From assembly GCF_003963535.1 (NCBI RefSeq), contig NZ_CP034539.1:3968001-4032000 (forward strand): a stretch of 64,000 bases of DNA, written 5' to 3'. Made by a program: the position numbers and the translations under genes. Origin of the DNA: Streptomyces cyaneochromogenes (GTDB taxonomy: Bacteria > Actinomycetota > Actinomycetes > Streptomycetales > Streptomycetaceae). The stretch's first letter is position 1; each line of letters begins with the position of its first letter. The notes under the pieces are model-generated. The model saw only the letters and a list, made by a program, of their open reading frames with translations. It was not told where the DNA came from and did no database searches. Positions 41,964 to 51,897 of the stretch are shown one piece after another.

Positions 41964-44900
41964 ATGCAGATCCGGCTGACCGTCGTAGACCCGCTGGCCT
42001 CGCCTGCCCCGGCGAGGGGCCGCGCCGCGAGCTGCGACGTGCTGGTCACGGCGCCCGCGGGCACGGCCCTGGCCACGGTGGCGTCGGCGCTCGCCTCGGC
42101 GGTGTCCGGCGGTGACGGCCCCATCGTGCTGTACGCGGGCACGGAGCGGCTCGACGACCACCGCAGCACGCTCGGCGAGCCCCCGCTGATAGACGGTGCG
42201 GTGCTGTCCCTGGGCGCCCCGCCCGCGCCCGAACCGCACCCCGAGCTGGACGACGCCCCGACCCAGCTCCATGTCGTGGCGGGGCCGGACGCGGGCGGGG
42301 TCCACCTGCTGCACGGCGGCGAGATCCGCATCGGCCGCTCCGCCGACGCCGACGTCCCGCTCGACGACCCGGACGTCTCCCGGTTCCACTGCGCGGTCAC
42401 GGTCGCCGCCGACGGCCGCGTCTCGGTGGCCGACCTCGGCTCCACGAACGGCACGACGCTGGACGGCACCGGCGTGACCACCCGCCCGGTGCGGTTCGCG
42501 CCGGGCGCGCTGCTGCGGATCGGGGAGTCGGCGCTGCGGCTGACTCCGGCCGCAGGCCCGGGGGCGCGGGTGCGGACGGAGCCGGACGGGGAAGGGCATG
42601 TGCGGGTCCCCGCCGGGGACGACGGGCTCGATCTCCCGCCGGGGCCCGCCGCGGACGCCTCGACGGTGGCGCACACGCGCGTGGCGGACGGCGGCGACGC
42701 GTCCGGGTCCTCGGGAGTCCGGCCGGCCGCTCAGGAGCACGGCTCGGTCGAGCCGGCCGTCGTGCCGCTCCAGGGCGGGGCACCGCGGATCGAACGGCAC
42801 GCCGGGGCCGAGCGGCCGCCCACGGCACCGCGCGGCGGCGACACGCACGGCGCGGGCTTCGAGGTGGGCGCCTTCGGCGGGGACGGCGGGGGCCACGGCG
42901 CCGACGGCGAGGCCGGCCGCGACGCCGCCCCGGCGCACGGCAGCAGCCGTAAGGGCACCCCGCTGCGGGGCACGGACGTGCCGCCGGGCGTGCGCAGGCG
43001 CGGAGGGCTCTCGAAGTGGGCGCGGCGGCTGGCCGGCGGGCGCGGGGAGCAGGGGACGGCGCGGCATGAGGCGTACGACGATGACGAGCGGGCCGAGGCG
43101 ACCGAGCTCCCCTCGACGGCGAACGGACCCCGCGTGCCGGAGACCTGGCCGGACCCCGCCTCCCTGCTGCTGACGGCCCTGGGCCCCGGCCCCCGGCTGT
43201 GGGAGCGCGCACCGGGCCACCCGGAGGCGCTCACGGTACGGCTCGGCACGGCGGACCGGTCGGCGCCCGACGGCTCGGGACTGCTGCCCGCGGTACCGGT
43301 GACGGCCGATCTGCGCGAGGTCGGGGCGCTGGGTCTGGCCGGCCCGCGCGAGCGGCTCACCGGGCTGGCCCGCGCGGTGATCGCCCAGCTCGCCGCGCTG
43401 CACTCGCCGGACGCCCTGGAGGTCGTCCTGATCAGCGCGGACCGCCACCGTCCTCTGGAGGAGCGCACCGCGGAGTGGTCCTGGCTGGGCTGGCTCCCGC
43501 ATGTCCGCCCCGGACACGGCCAGGACTGCCGCCTTCTGCTGGCCTACGACCGCGAGCAGGCGACGGCCCGTACGGAGGAGTTGCTGCGGCGCCTTGAGGA
43601 CCTGGCGGCTCAGACGCCCGCCGGGGCGGGGTCCGACGGTGCGGCGCGGGGCGCGGACGGGCAGCTCCCCGACCGGCGTGCCGTCCGGCGGCCCTCCTGG
43701 GCGCGGGACGACGACCCCGCCGACGGGGCGGACGGATTCGCGGGGCCCTACAGCGTGGTCGTCGTCGACGGCGATCCCGGCGGTGCCGACGTACGCGAGG
43801 CCGTGGCGCGGCTGACGCTGGAGGGTCCGCGGGCCGGGATCCATGTCGTGTGCCTGGCCGAGACGGCCGCGGCGTCGCCCGCCTCGCCGGTGACGGAGAC
43901 CTACGAGGCGGCGTGCACGGTGTCGCCGGTGTTCCGGGAATGCGGTGCGGTCGCGCTGCTCAGCGGCGATGTGGCGACGGCGCTGCGGCTGATGCGGGTG
44001 GCGCGGGGCGGCGGCGTCGATCCGGGCACCGTGGGCCCCGGGCGCGTGGCTGACGGCACGGCCGGCGACGGCCAGGCCGGATCCGCGCCGGCCTCCGCGG
44101 CCGACCCCGGCCACGGCCCTGTCGGGCACGGCACCGTCGCCGCCGTGGACGCCGTCTCGCTCGCCTGGGCGGAACGGTTCGCGCGGGCGCTGGCGCCGTT
44201 GCGGACCGAGGGAGCCGCCGGGGAGCGGCACGCGCGCGTGTCCGTGCCGTTGCCTCAGGCGGCGCGGCTGCTGGACGAGTTGGGGCTGGCCCGGGCCACA
44301 CCCGCGTCGCTGATGGCGCGTTGGGCCGACGCGGGCGATGACGCGGAGGCCCTCGGCGGGCGGGCGTGTGCCGTGCTGGGGGCCGGGCCGCGCGGGCCGG
44401 TCAGCGCGGACCTCGGCGCCGACGGGCCGCACCTGCTGATCGAGGGGCCGCCCGGCAGCGGGCGTACGGAGCTGCTGCGGGCCGTGGTCGCCTCGCTCGC
44501 CGCGGCCGAGCGGCCGGACCGGCTCAGCGTCGTGCTGATGGACGGCCGGGACACGGTGAGCGCGGGCGGCGCGCACGGCGACGGACTGCGGGTGTGTACG
44601 GACGTCCCGCATGTCACCACCCATCTCACCGCCAACGACCCGGTGCGGATGCGGGAGTTCGCCCAGTCGCTCAGTGCCGAGCTGAAGCGGCGCGCGGAGC
44701 TGCTCGGGCGGTCCGACTTCACCGAGTGGCACACGGGCCGTGAGCTGTCGAGCCGGATGGTCGCGCAACGCGCGGCGGGGACGGGGGCCGGTACCGGCAG
44801 CGGTGACCTCACGGGCGATCTCGACACACCGCCCAGCTCCACCATCCGGCTGCGGCCGGGGGCGGCGCGTCGGCAGGCCGAGGCCGTGCCGCCGCCGTTG

Positions 44901-45407
44901 CCGCGGCTCGTCGTGGTCGTGGACGACCTGGACGCGTTGGTCTCGCCCGCGCTCGGCTCGCCGGGCAGGCCGGCCGCGGGCTCGGTGATACGGGCGCTGG
45001 AGGCCGTGGCGCGCGAGGGCGAGCGGCTCGGCGTGCATCTGGTGGCCGCCGCGGGGATCGGAGGCCGTACGGCGGAGTCGGAGCCGGCCCGCCTGGCGAC
45101 GTTGCGGGTGACGCTGGACGCGGTCGCGGCGGGGCCGGACGAACCGGCGCCGGGGCGCGGGCGGTTGACCTGGGCGGACGGGAGAGCGGTGCCGTTCCAG
45201 AGCGGGCGGGTCACGGGGCGTATTCCGCGGACGGCGACGCTGCGGCCCACGGTGGTGCCGTTGGAGTGGCACCGGATGGGCGATCCGCCGGCCCGGCGTC
45301 CGGTGCGCGAGTTGGGGAACGGTCCTACGGATCTGGCGTTGCTGGCCAGTGCGTTGGAGAGGGCGGCACGGGAGGTCTCGGCCACGGCGGTTCCCTCGCT
45401 GCTGTGA
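41964..45407 (+). CDS. FHA-domain protein with FtsK/EccC-like ATPase region
   Basis: 1147 residues from ATG 41964. An N-terminal ubiquitin-like segment (IRLTVVDPLASPAPARG) is followed by an FHA domain (about 100-190) with phosphothreonine-binding residues GRS, SRFHC and STNGTTLD. A disordered Gly/Ala/Asp-rich linker leads to two FtsK/SpoIIIE-like modules. The first (about 445-650, LGLAGPRERLTGLARAVIAQ) has no P-loop. The second has GPPGSGRTE (about 828; the Walker A Lys is Arg) and Walker B LVVVVDDLDAL (about 980). The layout recalls EccC of type VII secretion, but no ESX genes are nearby. Facing two kinases, the FHA domain is a natural reader of their phosphothreonines. Confidence 0.85.
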   Translation: MQIRLTVVDPLASPAPARGRAASCDVLVTAPAGTALATVASALASAVSGGDGPIVLYAGTERLDDHRSTLGEPPLIDGAVLSLGAPPAPEPHPELDDAPTQLHVVAGPDAGGVHLLHGGEIRIGRSADADVPLDDPDVSRFHCAVTVAADGRVSVADLGSTNGTTLDGTGVTTRPVRFAPGALLRIGESALRLTPAAGPGARVRTEPDGEGHVRVPAGDDGLDLPPGPAADASTVAHTRVADGGDASGSSGVRPAAQEHGSVEPAVVPLQGGAPRIERHAGAERPPTAPRGGDTHGAGFEVGAFGGDGGGHGADGEAGRDAAPAHGSSRKGTPLRGTDVPPGVRRRGGLSKWARRLAGGRGEQGTARHEAYDDDERAEATELPSTANGPRVPETWPDPASLLLTALGPGPRLWERAPGHPEALTVRLGTADRSAPDGSGLLPAVPVTADLREVGALGLAGPRERLTGLARAVIAQLAALHSPDALEVVLISADRHRPLEERTAEWSWLGWLPHVRPGHGQDCRLLLAYDREQATARTEELLRRLEDLAAQTPAGAGSDGAARGADGQLPDRRAVRRPSWARDDDPADGADGFAGPYSVVVVDGDPGGADVREAVARLTLEGPRAGIHVVCLAETAAASPASPVTETYEAACTVSPVFRECGAVALLSGDVATALRLMRVARGGGVDPGTVGPGRVADGTAGDGQAGSAPASAADPGHGPVGHGTVAAVDAVSLAWAERFARALAPLRTEGAAGERHARVSVPLPQAARLLDELGLARATPASLMARWADAGDDAEALGGRACAVLGAGPRGPVSADLGADGPHLLIEGPPGSGRTELLRAVVASLAAAERPDRLSVVLMDGRDTVSAGGAHGDGLRVCTDVPHVTTHLTANDPVRMREFAQSLSAELKRRAELLGRSDFTEWHTGRELSSRMVAQRAAGTGAGTGSGDLTGDLDTPPSSTIRLRPGAARRQAEAVPPPLPRLVVVVDDLDALVSPALGSPGRPAAGSVIRALEAVAREGERLGVHLVAAAGIGGRTAESEPARLATLRVTLDAVAAGPDEPAPGRGRLTWADGRAVPFQSGRVTGRIPRTATLRPTVVPLEWHRMGDPPARRPVRELGNGPTDLALLASALERAAREVSATAVPSLL

Positions 45408-45627
45408 GGCAGGTGCCGTGCGGGGCCCGCTCGGCCGGCCAGGCGGCCGGGCTTGAGGGCGAGTCCGCCGGTGCCGATGGCAGGGGTGCGGGGTCCTTGG
45501 TCACGAGGCCGTCACGATCCCCCGCTTGACAGCGGACGCGGTCTTGCCGCCCCCCACCCCAGGGCGTAGACCAGATCAAACGGGACAGCGCTCGAACGTT
45601 CGACGAGGCACGAAGAACGGGGCAGTG

Positions 45628-47010
45628 ATGCGCAGCACGAGCAGCAAGAACCGGACAGGCAGGGCCGCCAGGGCCGCGGCGGCCGTACTCGCGGGAGCCC
45701 TCGCTCTCTCGCTCACGGCATGTGGCGGCGACGGCGACGACGATGGCGACGAACAGGGCGGTTCCGGCAACGAGGAGACCGCCGGCGCCGTCACCCTTCC
45801 CAAGCTGAACGGCGAATCCCTCGAGGTCGCCGCCGTATGGAGCGGTGCCGAGCAGGAGAACTTCAAGAAGGTCCTCGCCGAGTTCGAGAAGCGCACGGGC
45901 GCCAAGGTGACCTTCGTGCCCGCCCAGGACCCGATCATCAACTTCCTCGGCTCGAAGGTCGCGGGCGGTCAGCCGCCGGACATCGCGATGCTTCCGCAGC
46001 CCGGCGCCATAAAGCAGGCCGTCGACAAGAAGTGGGCCAAGCCCCTGGGCGCCGACGCGATCAAGGAGCTCCAGGAGAACTACTCGCAGGGCTGGCAGGA
46101 CATCGGCAAGGTCGACAACAAGCAGTACGGCGTCTACTACAAGGCCGCCAACAAGTCCCTGATCTGGTACAACGCCAAGGTCTTCGAGAACGCGGGGGCC
46201 AGTGAGCCCAAGACGTGGGACGAACTGCTGAGCACCGCGCAGACCGTCTACGACTCCGGCGTCACCCCGTTCTCCGTCGGCGGCGCGGAGGGCTGGACCC
46301 TCACCGACTGGTTCGAGAACATCTACCTCTCCCAGGCGGGCCCGGAGAAGTACGACCAGTTGGCCAAGCACGAGATCAAGTGGACCGACCCGTCCGTGAA
46401 GGACGCGCTCACCGCGCTCGCCCAGGTGTGGGGCAAGAAGGACTACGTGGCGGGCGGCGCGACCGGCGCGCTGCAGACGGACTTCCCGGCGTCCGTCACC
46501 CAGACCTTCACCGGCGGCGACCAGCCGAAGGCCGGCATGGTCTACGAGGGAGACTTCGCGCAGGTCAACATCGTCCAGGCGAAGGCGAAGGTCGGCACGG
46601 ACGCGAAGGTGTTCCCGTTCCCGGCCGTCGGCGACACCGCGCCCGTCGTCTCCGGCGGCGACGCGGCCGTCATCCTCCAGGACTCCAAGGCCGCGCAGGC
46701 CCTGGCCACCTGGCTCGCCTCCCCGGACGCCGCGACGATCCAGGCGAAGCTCGGCGGCTACCTCTCGCCGAACAAGAACGTGGACAACTCGGCGTATCCG
46801 AACGAGGTGCAGCAGAAGATCGCCAAGGCGCTCATCGACTCCGGCGACGACTTCCGCTTCGACATGTCCGACCAGGCCCCGCAGGCCTTCGGCGGCACGC
46901 CCGGCAAGGGCGAGTGGAAGGCGCTGCAGGACTTCCTGAAGAACCCGACGGACATCGCGGGAACGCAGCGCAAGCTGGAAGCCGACGCGGCCGCGGCGTA
47001 CGGAAACTGA
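45628..47010 (+). CDS. Sugar ABC transporter substrate-binding lipoprotein
   Basis: 460 residues from the ATG at 45628; a longer frame upstream is not coding. Lipoprotein signal with LSLTAC lipobox, an acidic Gly/Asp/Glu linker, then a family-1 solute-binding protein: FEKRTGAKVTFVPAQD, GGQPPDIAMLPQPG, YYKAANKSLIWYN, WDELLSTAQTVYDSGVTPFS and MVYEGDFAQVN. The two permease genes follow at once. No msiK-type ATPase is adjacent. In streptomycetes a shared ATPase (MsiK) often energises such importers. The sugar is not predictable; alpha-glucoside or oligosaccharide is typical. Confidence 0.93.
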   Translation: MRSTSSKNRTGRAARAAAAVLAGALALSLTACGGDGDDDGDEQGGSGNEETAGAVTLPKLNGESLEVAAVWSGAEQENFKKVLAEFEKRTGAKVTFVPAQDPIINFLGSKVAGGQPPDIAMLPQPGAIKQAVDKKWAKPLGADAIKELQENYSQGWQDIGKVDNKQYGVYYKAANKSLIWYNAKVFENAGASEPKTWDELLSTAQTVYDSGVTPFSVGGAEGWTLTDWFENIYLSQAGPEKYDQLAKHEIKWTDPSVKDALTALAQVWGKKDYVAGGATGALQTDFPASVTQTFTGGDQPKAGMVYEGDFAQVNIVQAKAKVGTDAKVFPFPAVGDTAPVVSGGDAAVILQDSKAAQALATWLASPDAATIQAKLGGYLSPNKNVDNSAYPNEVQQKIAKALIDSGDDFRFDMSDQAPQAFGGTPGKGEWKALQDFLKNPTDIAGTQRKLEADAAAAYGN

Positions 47011-47014
47011 CGCC

Positions 47015-48361
47015 GTGTCGTCGGCGGAAGCGGCAGGGGCCCCGCCGGCCCCTGCCGCACCCAGGTCGCGCAAGAGTGTGACCGGCACGCGCAGGACCAT
47101 GGCGGCGCTGTTCCTGCTGCCCGCCCTCGTGCTGCTCGGCGCGCTCGTGGTCTACCCGATCGGGTACTCGGTCGTGCGCAGCTTCTACGACCAGTCCGGC
47201 GGCGGCTTCGCCGGATTCGACAACTACGAGGCCCTCTTCACGGATGACGGCATCCGCACCGCCCTCAAGAACAACGTCATCTGGGTGGTGTTCGCCCCGA
47301 CGGTCGCCACCGCGCTCGGTCTGATCTTCGCGGTGCTGACCGAACGGGTGCGCTGGGGCACCGCGTTCAAGCTGGTCGTCTTCATGCCGATGGCGATCTC
47401 GATGCTGGCGGCGGGCATCATCTTCCGGCTGGTCTACGACCAGGACCCGGACAAGGGTGTCGCGAACGCGGTGTGGGTGGGCGTGCACGACACCTTCGCG
47501 CAGGCGTCCGCGTTCCCGAAGGCGCACCCGGGCCGGGAGTCGCCCCTGGAAGCGGCGCCGGGCGGCGGTTTCATCACCAAGGCCACCGTCAGCGCCGGCA
47601 CCCCGGTCGTCCTGCCCCTCGTCGGTGTCGCCCCCGACCAGATGCCGGACGACGCCAAGGCCGCCGTACAGGCCAAGGCCGACCCGGACAGCATCACCGG
47701 CACCACCTGGCAGGACTTCACCCGCGGCAAGGGCGTCGGGACGCTCGGCGGGGTCGACGCGTCCGAGCTTGGCTATGCCGGGATGAAGATCGAGGCCGTG
47801 AAGGACGGCAAGGTCGTGGCCTCCACGAAGGCGGCGGACGACGGCACGTTCACGTTGCCGGCCGCCGCCGAGGGGGCCCGGCTCAAGCTCCCGGCGGACA
47901 ACTTCAAGGAGCCGTACAACGGGCTGGACTGGCTCGGCCCGTCGCTCGTCACACCGTCCATCATCGGGTCGTACATCTGGATGTGGGCCGGTTTCGCGAT
48001 GGTGCTGATCGCGGCCGGGCTCGCGGGCATCCCCCGCGATCTGCTGGAGGCGGCCCGGGTCGACGGCGCCAACGAGTGGCAGGTGTTCCGCAAGGTCACG
48101 GTGCCGCTCCTCGCACCCGTCCTCGCGGTCGTCACCGTCACCCTGATGATCAACGTCCTGAAGATCTTCGACCTGGTCTTCATCATCGCCCCGGGCTCCT
48201 CCCAGGACGACGCGAACGTCCTCGCACTGGAGCTGTACCGCAAGGGCTTCTCCGAGGACCAGCCGGGCGTCGCGAGCGCGATCTCGGTGTTCCTGCTGCT
48301 GCTGGTGATTCCGGTGATGTGGTTCAACATCCGTCGGTTGAGGCGGGAGGGGCGGCGATGA
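47015..48361 (+). CDS. Sugar ABC permease with large outer insertion (MalF type)
   Basis: 448 residues from the GTG four bases after the binding-protein stop. Helices at about 29-52, 86-108 and 114-138, then a 160-residue insertion between helix 3 and the following helices (about 145-305) that ends in a beta-rich unit (KIEAVKDGKVVASTKAADDG). Then helices resume (GSYIWMWAGFAMVLIAAGL) and the EAA loop GIPRDLLEAARVDGANEWQV contacts the ATPase. E. coli MalF carries a comparable periplasmic P2 loop between helices 3 and 4. The stop overlaps the next ATG (ATGA). Confidence 0.92.
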   Translation: MSSAEAAGAPPAPAAPRSRKSVTGTRRTMAALFLLPALVLLGALVVYPIGYSVVRSFYDQSGGGFAGFDNYEALFTDDGIRTALKNNVIWVVFAPTVATALGLIFAVLTERVRWGTAFKLVVFMPMAISMLAAGIIFRLVYDQDPDKGVANAVWVGVHDTFAQASAFPKAHPGRESPLEAAPGGGFITKATVSAGTPVVLPLVGVAPDQMPDDAKAAVQAKADPDSITGTTWQDFTRGKGVGTLGGVDASELGYAGMKIEAVKDGKVVASTKAADDGTFTLPAAAEGARLKLPADNFKEPYNGLDWLGPSLVTPSIIGSYIWMWAGFAMVLIAAGLAGIPRDLLEAARVDGANEWQVFRKVTVPLLAPVLAVVTVTLMINVLKIFDLVFIIAPGSSQDDANVLALELYRKGFSEDQPGVASAISVFLLLLVIPVMWFNIRRLRREGRR

Positions 48362-49272
48362 GCGCTGACGCCGGAAGGCTTACCAAGGCGGCGCCCGAGC
48401 CGCTCAGCGTCGTCAAGGGCGAGCAGTCCCTGGGCGGACGGCTCGCCTCCTTCGTCAGCGGTGGGCTGGTGCGGGTGTTCCTCATCGTCGTCGGACTGTT
48501 CTGGCTGGTCCCGACGATCGGACTGCTGATCTCCTCCCTGCGGCCACCGGAGGAGATGACGGCCAGCGGCTGGTGGGAGGTCTTCAGCAAGCCCTCCCAA
48601 CTCACCTTCGACAGCTACGACAAGCTGCTGGGCAACAGCGACATCACCAACTCGATCCTCAACACCGTGCTGATCACGGTCCCGGCGACGGTCCTGGTCG
48701 TCATCATCGGCTCGCTCGCGGGCTACGCGTTCGCGTGGATGGAGTTCCCGGGCCGCGACTGGTGGTTCCTGGGCGTGGTCGGCCTGCTGGTCGTGCCCGT
48801 GCAGGTGGCGCTGATCCCGATCGCCGAACTGTTCGGCAACATCGGCATCTTCGGCTCCCTGATCGGCGTGATCCTCTTCCACGTCGGCTTCGGGCTGCCG
48901 TTCGCGGTGTTCCTGCTGCGGAACTTCTTCGCGGAGATCCCGAGGGAGCTGCTGGAGGCGGCCCGGCTGGACGGCGCCGGTGAACTGCGCCTGTTCTTCC
49001 GCGTCGTGATGCCGCTCGGCGGGCCGGCGATCGCCGCGCTCGGCATCTTCCAGTTCCTGTGGGTGTGGAACGACATGCTGGTCGCGCTGATCTTCACCGA
49101 CGCCGACAGCCAGCCGATCACGGTCGCGCTGCAGACACAGGTACGCCAGTTCGGCAACAACATCGACATCCTGGCGCCCGGCGCGTTCATCTCCATGGTG
49201 ATCCCGCTGGTCGTGTTCTTCGCGTTCCAGCGGCAGTTCGTGTCCGGCGTGATGGCGGGCGCGGTCAAGTAG
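48358..49272 (+). CDS. Sugar ABC permease (MalG type)
   Basis: 304 residues, ATG overlapping the preceding stop by four bases. Six membrane helices beginning LVRVFLIVVGLFWLVPTIGL, with the EAA loop EIPRELLEAARLDGAGELRL followed by WVWNDMLVALIF, the MalG-family pattern. It partners the insertion-bearing permease to form the transmembrane channel. The operon ends here; downstream lies a 180-base gap before the wall-polymer genes. Confidence 0.93.
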   Translation: MSADAGRLTKAAPEPLSVVKGEQSLGGRLASFVSGGLVRVFLIVVGLFWLVPTIGLLISSLRPPEEMTASGWWEVFSKPSQLTFDSYDKLLGNSDITNSILNTVLITVPATVLVVIIGSLAGYAFAWMEFPGRDWWFLGVVGLLVVPVQVALIPIAELFGNIGIFGSLIGVILFHVGFGLPFAVFLLRNFFAEIPRELLEAARLDGAGELRLFFRVVMPLGGPAIAALGIFQFLWVWNDMLVALIFTDADSQPITVALQTQVRQFGNNIDILAPGAFISMVIPLVVFFAFQRQFVSGVMAGAVK

Positions 49273-49455
49273 CCGCGGGGAAGGGCGGCCGCCGTACAGG
49301 ACGGTGCCTCAAGGGGGCGGGCCGACATCGGTTCGCCCCCTGCCGTTCACTCACGGTCCCCCGTATGCCGTAGGTCCCGTAACCAAGTCACTCCATTGGC
49401 CGTTCCCGGCAAGGCGACAGCGCCCCACCGCCCCGGCCGACCCAGTGGATGTCCC

Positions 49456-51717
49456 TTGCCCAGGTTCAGTGTCATTGTCCCCGCGTACAAGGTTCAGGCG
49501 TACCTGCACGAGTGCCTGGAATCGGTGCTCTCGCAGTCGTACCCCGATCTCGAGGTGATCGCCGTCGACGACTGCTCGCCGGACGCGTGCGGCGCGATCA
49601 TCGACGAGTTCGCGGCCCGCGACCCGCGCGTACGCGCCGTGCATCTCGCCGAGAACCGGGGCCTTGGGGCCGCCCGCAACGCCGGTATGGCCGAGGCCAC
49701 CGGCGACTACCTGGTCTTCCTCGACAGCGACGACACCCTCACCCCCGACTCCCTGCACGCGATCGCCGACCGGCTGAAGGAGACCGGCGAGCCGGACGTC
49801 CTGGTCTACGACTACGCGCGCACCTACTGGACCGGTGAGACGATCCGCAACCAGGCCGCGGACCGGCTCACCGAGGAGGGACCGGCGCCCTTCCGGCTGG
49901 CGGACCGCCCGGGGCTGCTGCGGATGCTGATGGTCGCCTGGAACAAGGCGTACCGGCGGGACTTCGTCGAGCAGGAGGGCTTCGCCTTCCCGTCCGGCTA
50001 CTACGAGGACACGCCCTGGACGTACCCGGTCCTGATGACCGCGGAGTCGATCGCGACCCTGGACCGGGTGTGCGTGCACTACCGGCAGCGGCGCCGGGGC
50101 GGCATCCTCGGCACGACCAGCCCGCGCCACTTCGACATCTTCGAGCAGTACGACCGTGTCTTCGCCTACGTCGACCGGAACCCCGAACTGGCCCGCTGGC
50201 GTCCGCTGCTGTTCCGCCGCATGGTCGATCACCTGGTCGTGGTGTTCGCCCGCCGCGACCGCCTCCCGCGCCGCCGCCGCGCCGAGTTCCTGCGCAAGGC
50301 CCGCACGTACTACCGCCGTTACCACACCCCCGGCGCCCCCGTCCCGGCGCGCACCCGTGTCCACTACGCCCTCGTCCGCCTGGGCCTGCACCGCACCTAC
50401 CGCGCCCTGCAGCGCATGGCGGCACTGTCCCGCCGTACCGCCAAGTTCACCAGCCGTCTGCTGAAGGGCCTGCGGGCCGGCGTCCTGCGGCTGCACTACC
50501 GCGTCCAGCGGTGCCTCCCCGTGCGTGCCGACCGCGCCGTCTTCGCCGCCGACGGCGTCCGCGGCCACGGCTGCGGCCCGGGCGCCCTGGAGCAGGCGTT
50601 CCGCACACACGCCCCGCGCATCCGCACCGCCTGGATCGCCGAGGCCGAGCAGCACGACGCCGTGCCGACCGGCACCCGCCGGGTGCGCCCCGGCACCGTC
50701 GGCTACTGGACGGCACTCGCCCGCTCCAAGTACCTCGTCCACAACGCCGACTTCGACCGCCGCCTGGTCAAGCGCCCCGGCCAGGTCCTGGTGCAGACCC
50801 GGCGGGGCACCCCGCTCAAGCACATGGGCCTGGATCTGCGCGAACGCCCGGCCGCCGCCGGGGACACGGACTTCGACGAGCTCCTCGGGCACGTCGACCG
50901 CTGGGACTACGTCCTGTCCGCCAACCGCCACTCCACCCTGACCTGGGAGCGCGTGTTCCCGGGCGGCTACACGACCCTGGAGTACGGCAGCCCGCGCAAC
51001 GACGTCTTCCAGCAGGCGACGTCGGCGGACGTGACCCGGATCCGCGAGTCGCTCGGCGTCCCCGAGGGCGCCGTCGCGATCCTCTACGCCCCCACCCACC
51101 GCGACTACCGCCGCACCCAGCGCGCCACCCTCGACCTGCACCGCGTCGCACGCCGTCTGGGCCCCCGCTTCGTCGTCCTCGCCCGCGGCCACCACCGGCA
51201 CGGCGGCCCGCTCGCCCCGGCCGGCGACCAGGTCATCGACGTCACCGACCACCCGAGCGTGGAGTCGCTGTGCCTCGCCTCGGACGCGCTGGTCACCGAC
51301 TACTCGGCGATCATGTTCGACTACGCCAACCTGGACCGGCCGATCGTGATCCACGCCGACGACCGGGAGGCGTACGAGGCGGCCCGCGGCACCTACTTCG
51401 ACCTGCGGTCCTTCCCGCCGGGCGCGGTGTCGCGCAGCGAGGACGAGCTGATCGACATCTTCGCCACCGGCCACTGGCGCGGCTCGCGCTCCACCCAGCT
51501 GCGGTCGGCGTTCCGCGAGCGCTTCTGCCCGTACGACGACGGACGCGCCGCCGAGCGGGTCGTACGCCATGTGGTGCTGGGCGAGACCGGTCGGCCGGCC
51601 GTCGTGCCGCTCGGCAACCGCCACCCCGTGCCGTCGGCTGCCGCGACACCCGCGCGCTCCCCGCGCACCGCCGTGCCGCAGCCCACGGACCCGCTGACCG
51701 TCACCGAGAACCTCTGA
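49456..51717 (+). CDS. GT2-CDP-glycerol glycerophosphotransferase fusion, copy 1
   Basis: 753 residues from TTG 49456 (LPRFSVIVPAYKVQAYL), a start placed by alignment with the MPRFSIIVP beginnings of the next two genes. Residues 1-300: GT2 domain with SVIVPAYKV, AVDDCSPD, AARNAGMAEATGDYLVFLDS (DxD-like DSDD). Residues about 360-720: TagB/TagF-like domain (SKYLVHNADFD, GTPLKHMG, LSANRHST, GSPRNDVF, LYAPTHRDY, ALVTDYSAIMFDYANLDRP). Such enzymes add polyol-phosphate to wall teichoic-type polymers at the inner membrane face. The GTPLK motif is preceded by Arg rather than His as in TagF. Confidence 0.9.
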   Translation: MPRFSVIVPAYKVQAYLHECLESVLSQSYPDLEVIAVDDCSPDACGAIIDEFAARDPRVRAVHLAENRGLGAARNAGMAEATGDYLVFLDSDDTLTPDSLHAIADRLKETGEPDVLVYDYARTYWTGETIRNQAADRLTEEGPAPFRLADRPGLLRMLMVAWNKAYRRDFVEQEGFAFPSGYYEDTPWTYPVLMTAESIATLDRVCVHYRQRRRGGILGTTSPRHFDIFEQYDRVFAYVDRNPELARWRPLLFRRMVDHLVVVFARRDRLPRRRRAEFLRKARTYYRRYHTPGAPVPARTRVHYALVRLGLHRTYRALQRMAALSRRTAKFTSRLLKGLRAGVLRLHYRVQRCLPVRADRAVFAADGVRGHGCGPGALEQAFRTHAPRIRTAWIAEAEQHDAVPTGTRRVRPGTVGYWTALARSKYLVHNADFDRRLVKRPGQVLVQTRRGTPLKHMGLDLRERPAAAGDTDFDELLGHVDRWDYVLSANRHSTLTWERVFPGGYTTLEYGSPRNDVFQQATSADVTRIRESLGVPEGAVAILYAPTHRDYRRTQRATLDLHRVARRLGPRFVVLARGHHRHGGPLAPAGDQVIDVTDHPSVESLCLASDALVTDYSAIMFDYANLDRPIVIHADDREAYEAARGTYFDLRSFPPGAVSRSEDELIDIFATGHWRGSRSTQLRSAFRERFCPYDDGRAAERVVRHVVLGETGRPAVVPLGNRHPVPSAAATPARSPRTAVPQPTDPLTVTENL

Positions 51718-51897
51718 ACGCCGTTCTCACGGAAGAGGAGCCCCCATGCCCTCCAGTCCGTCGCGGCCCACGCCGAGCCGGCCCCACACCTGGCGTCCGG
51801 CCGGGCGGCCCGGCCGTCGTCGAAGCGGGCCGGGGCCGGCCCCGGCGTCCCGGGGAACCTCGGCAGCCTCCTGAAGAACCTCGACAGAAAGGGCAGT

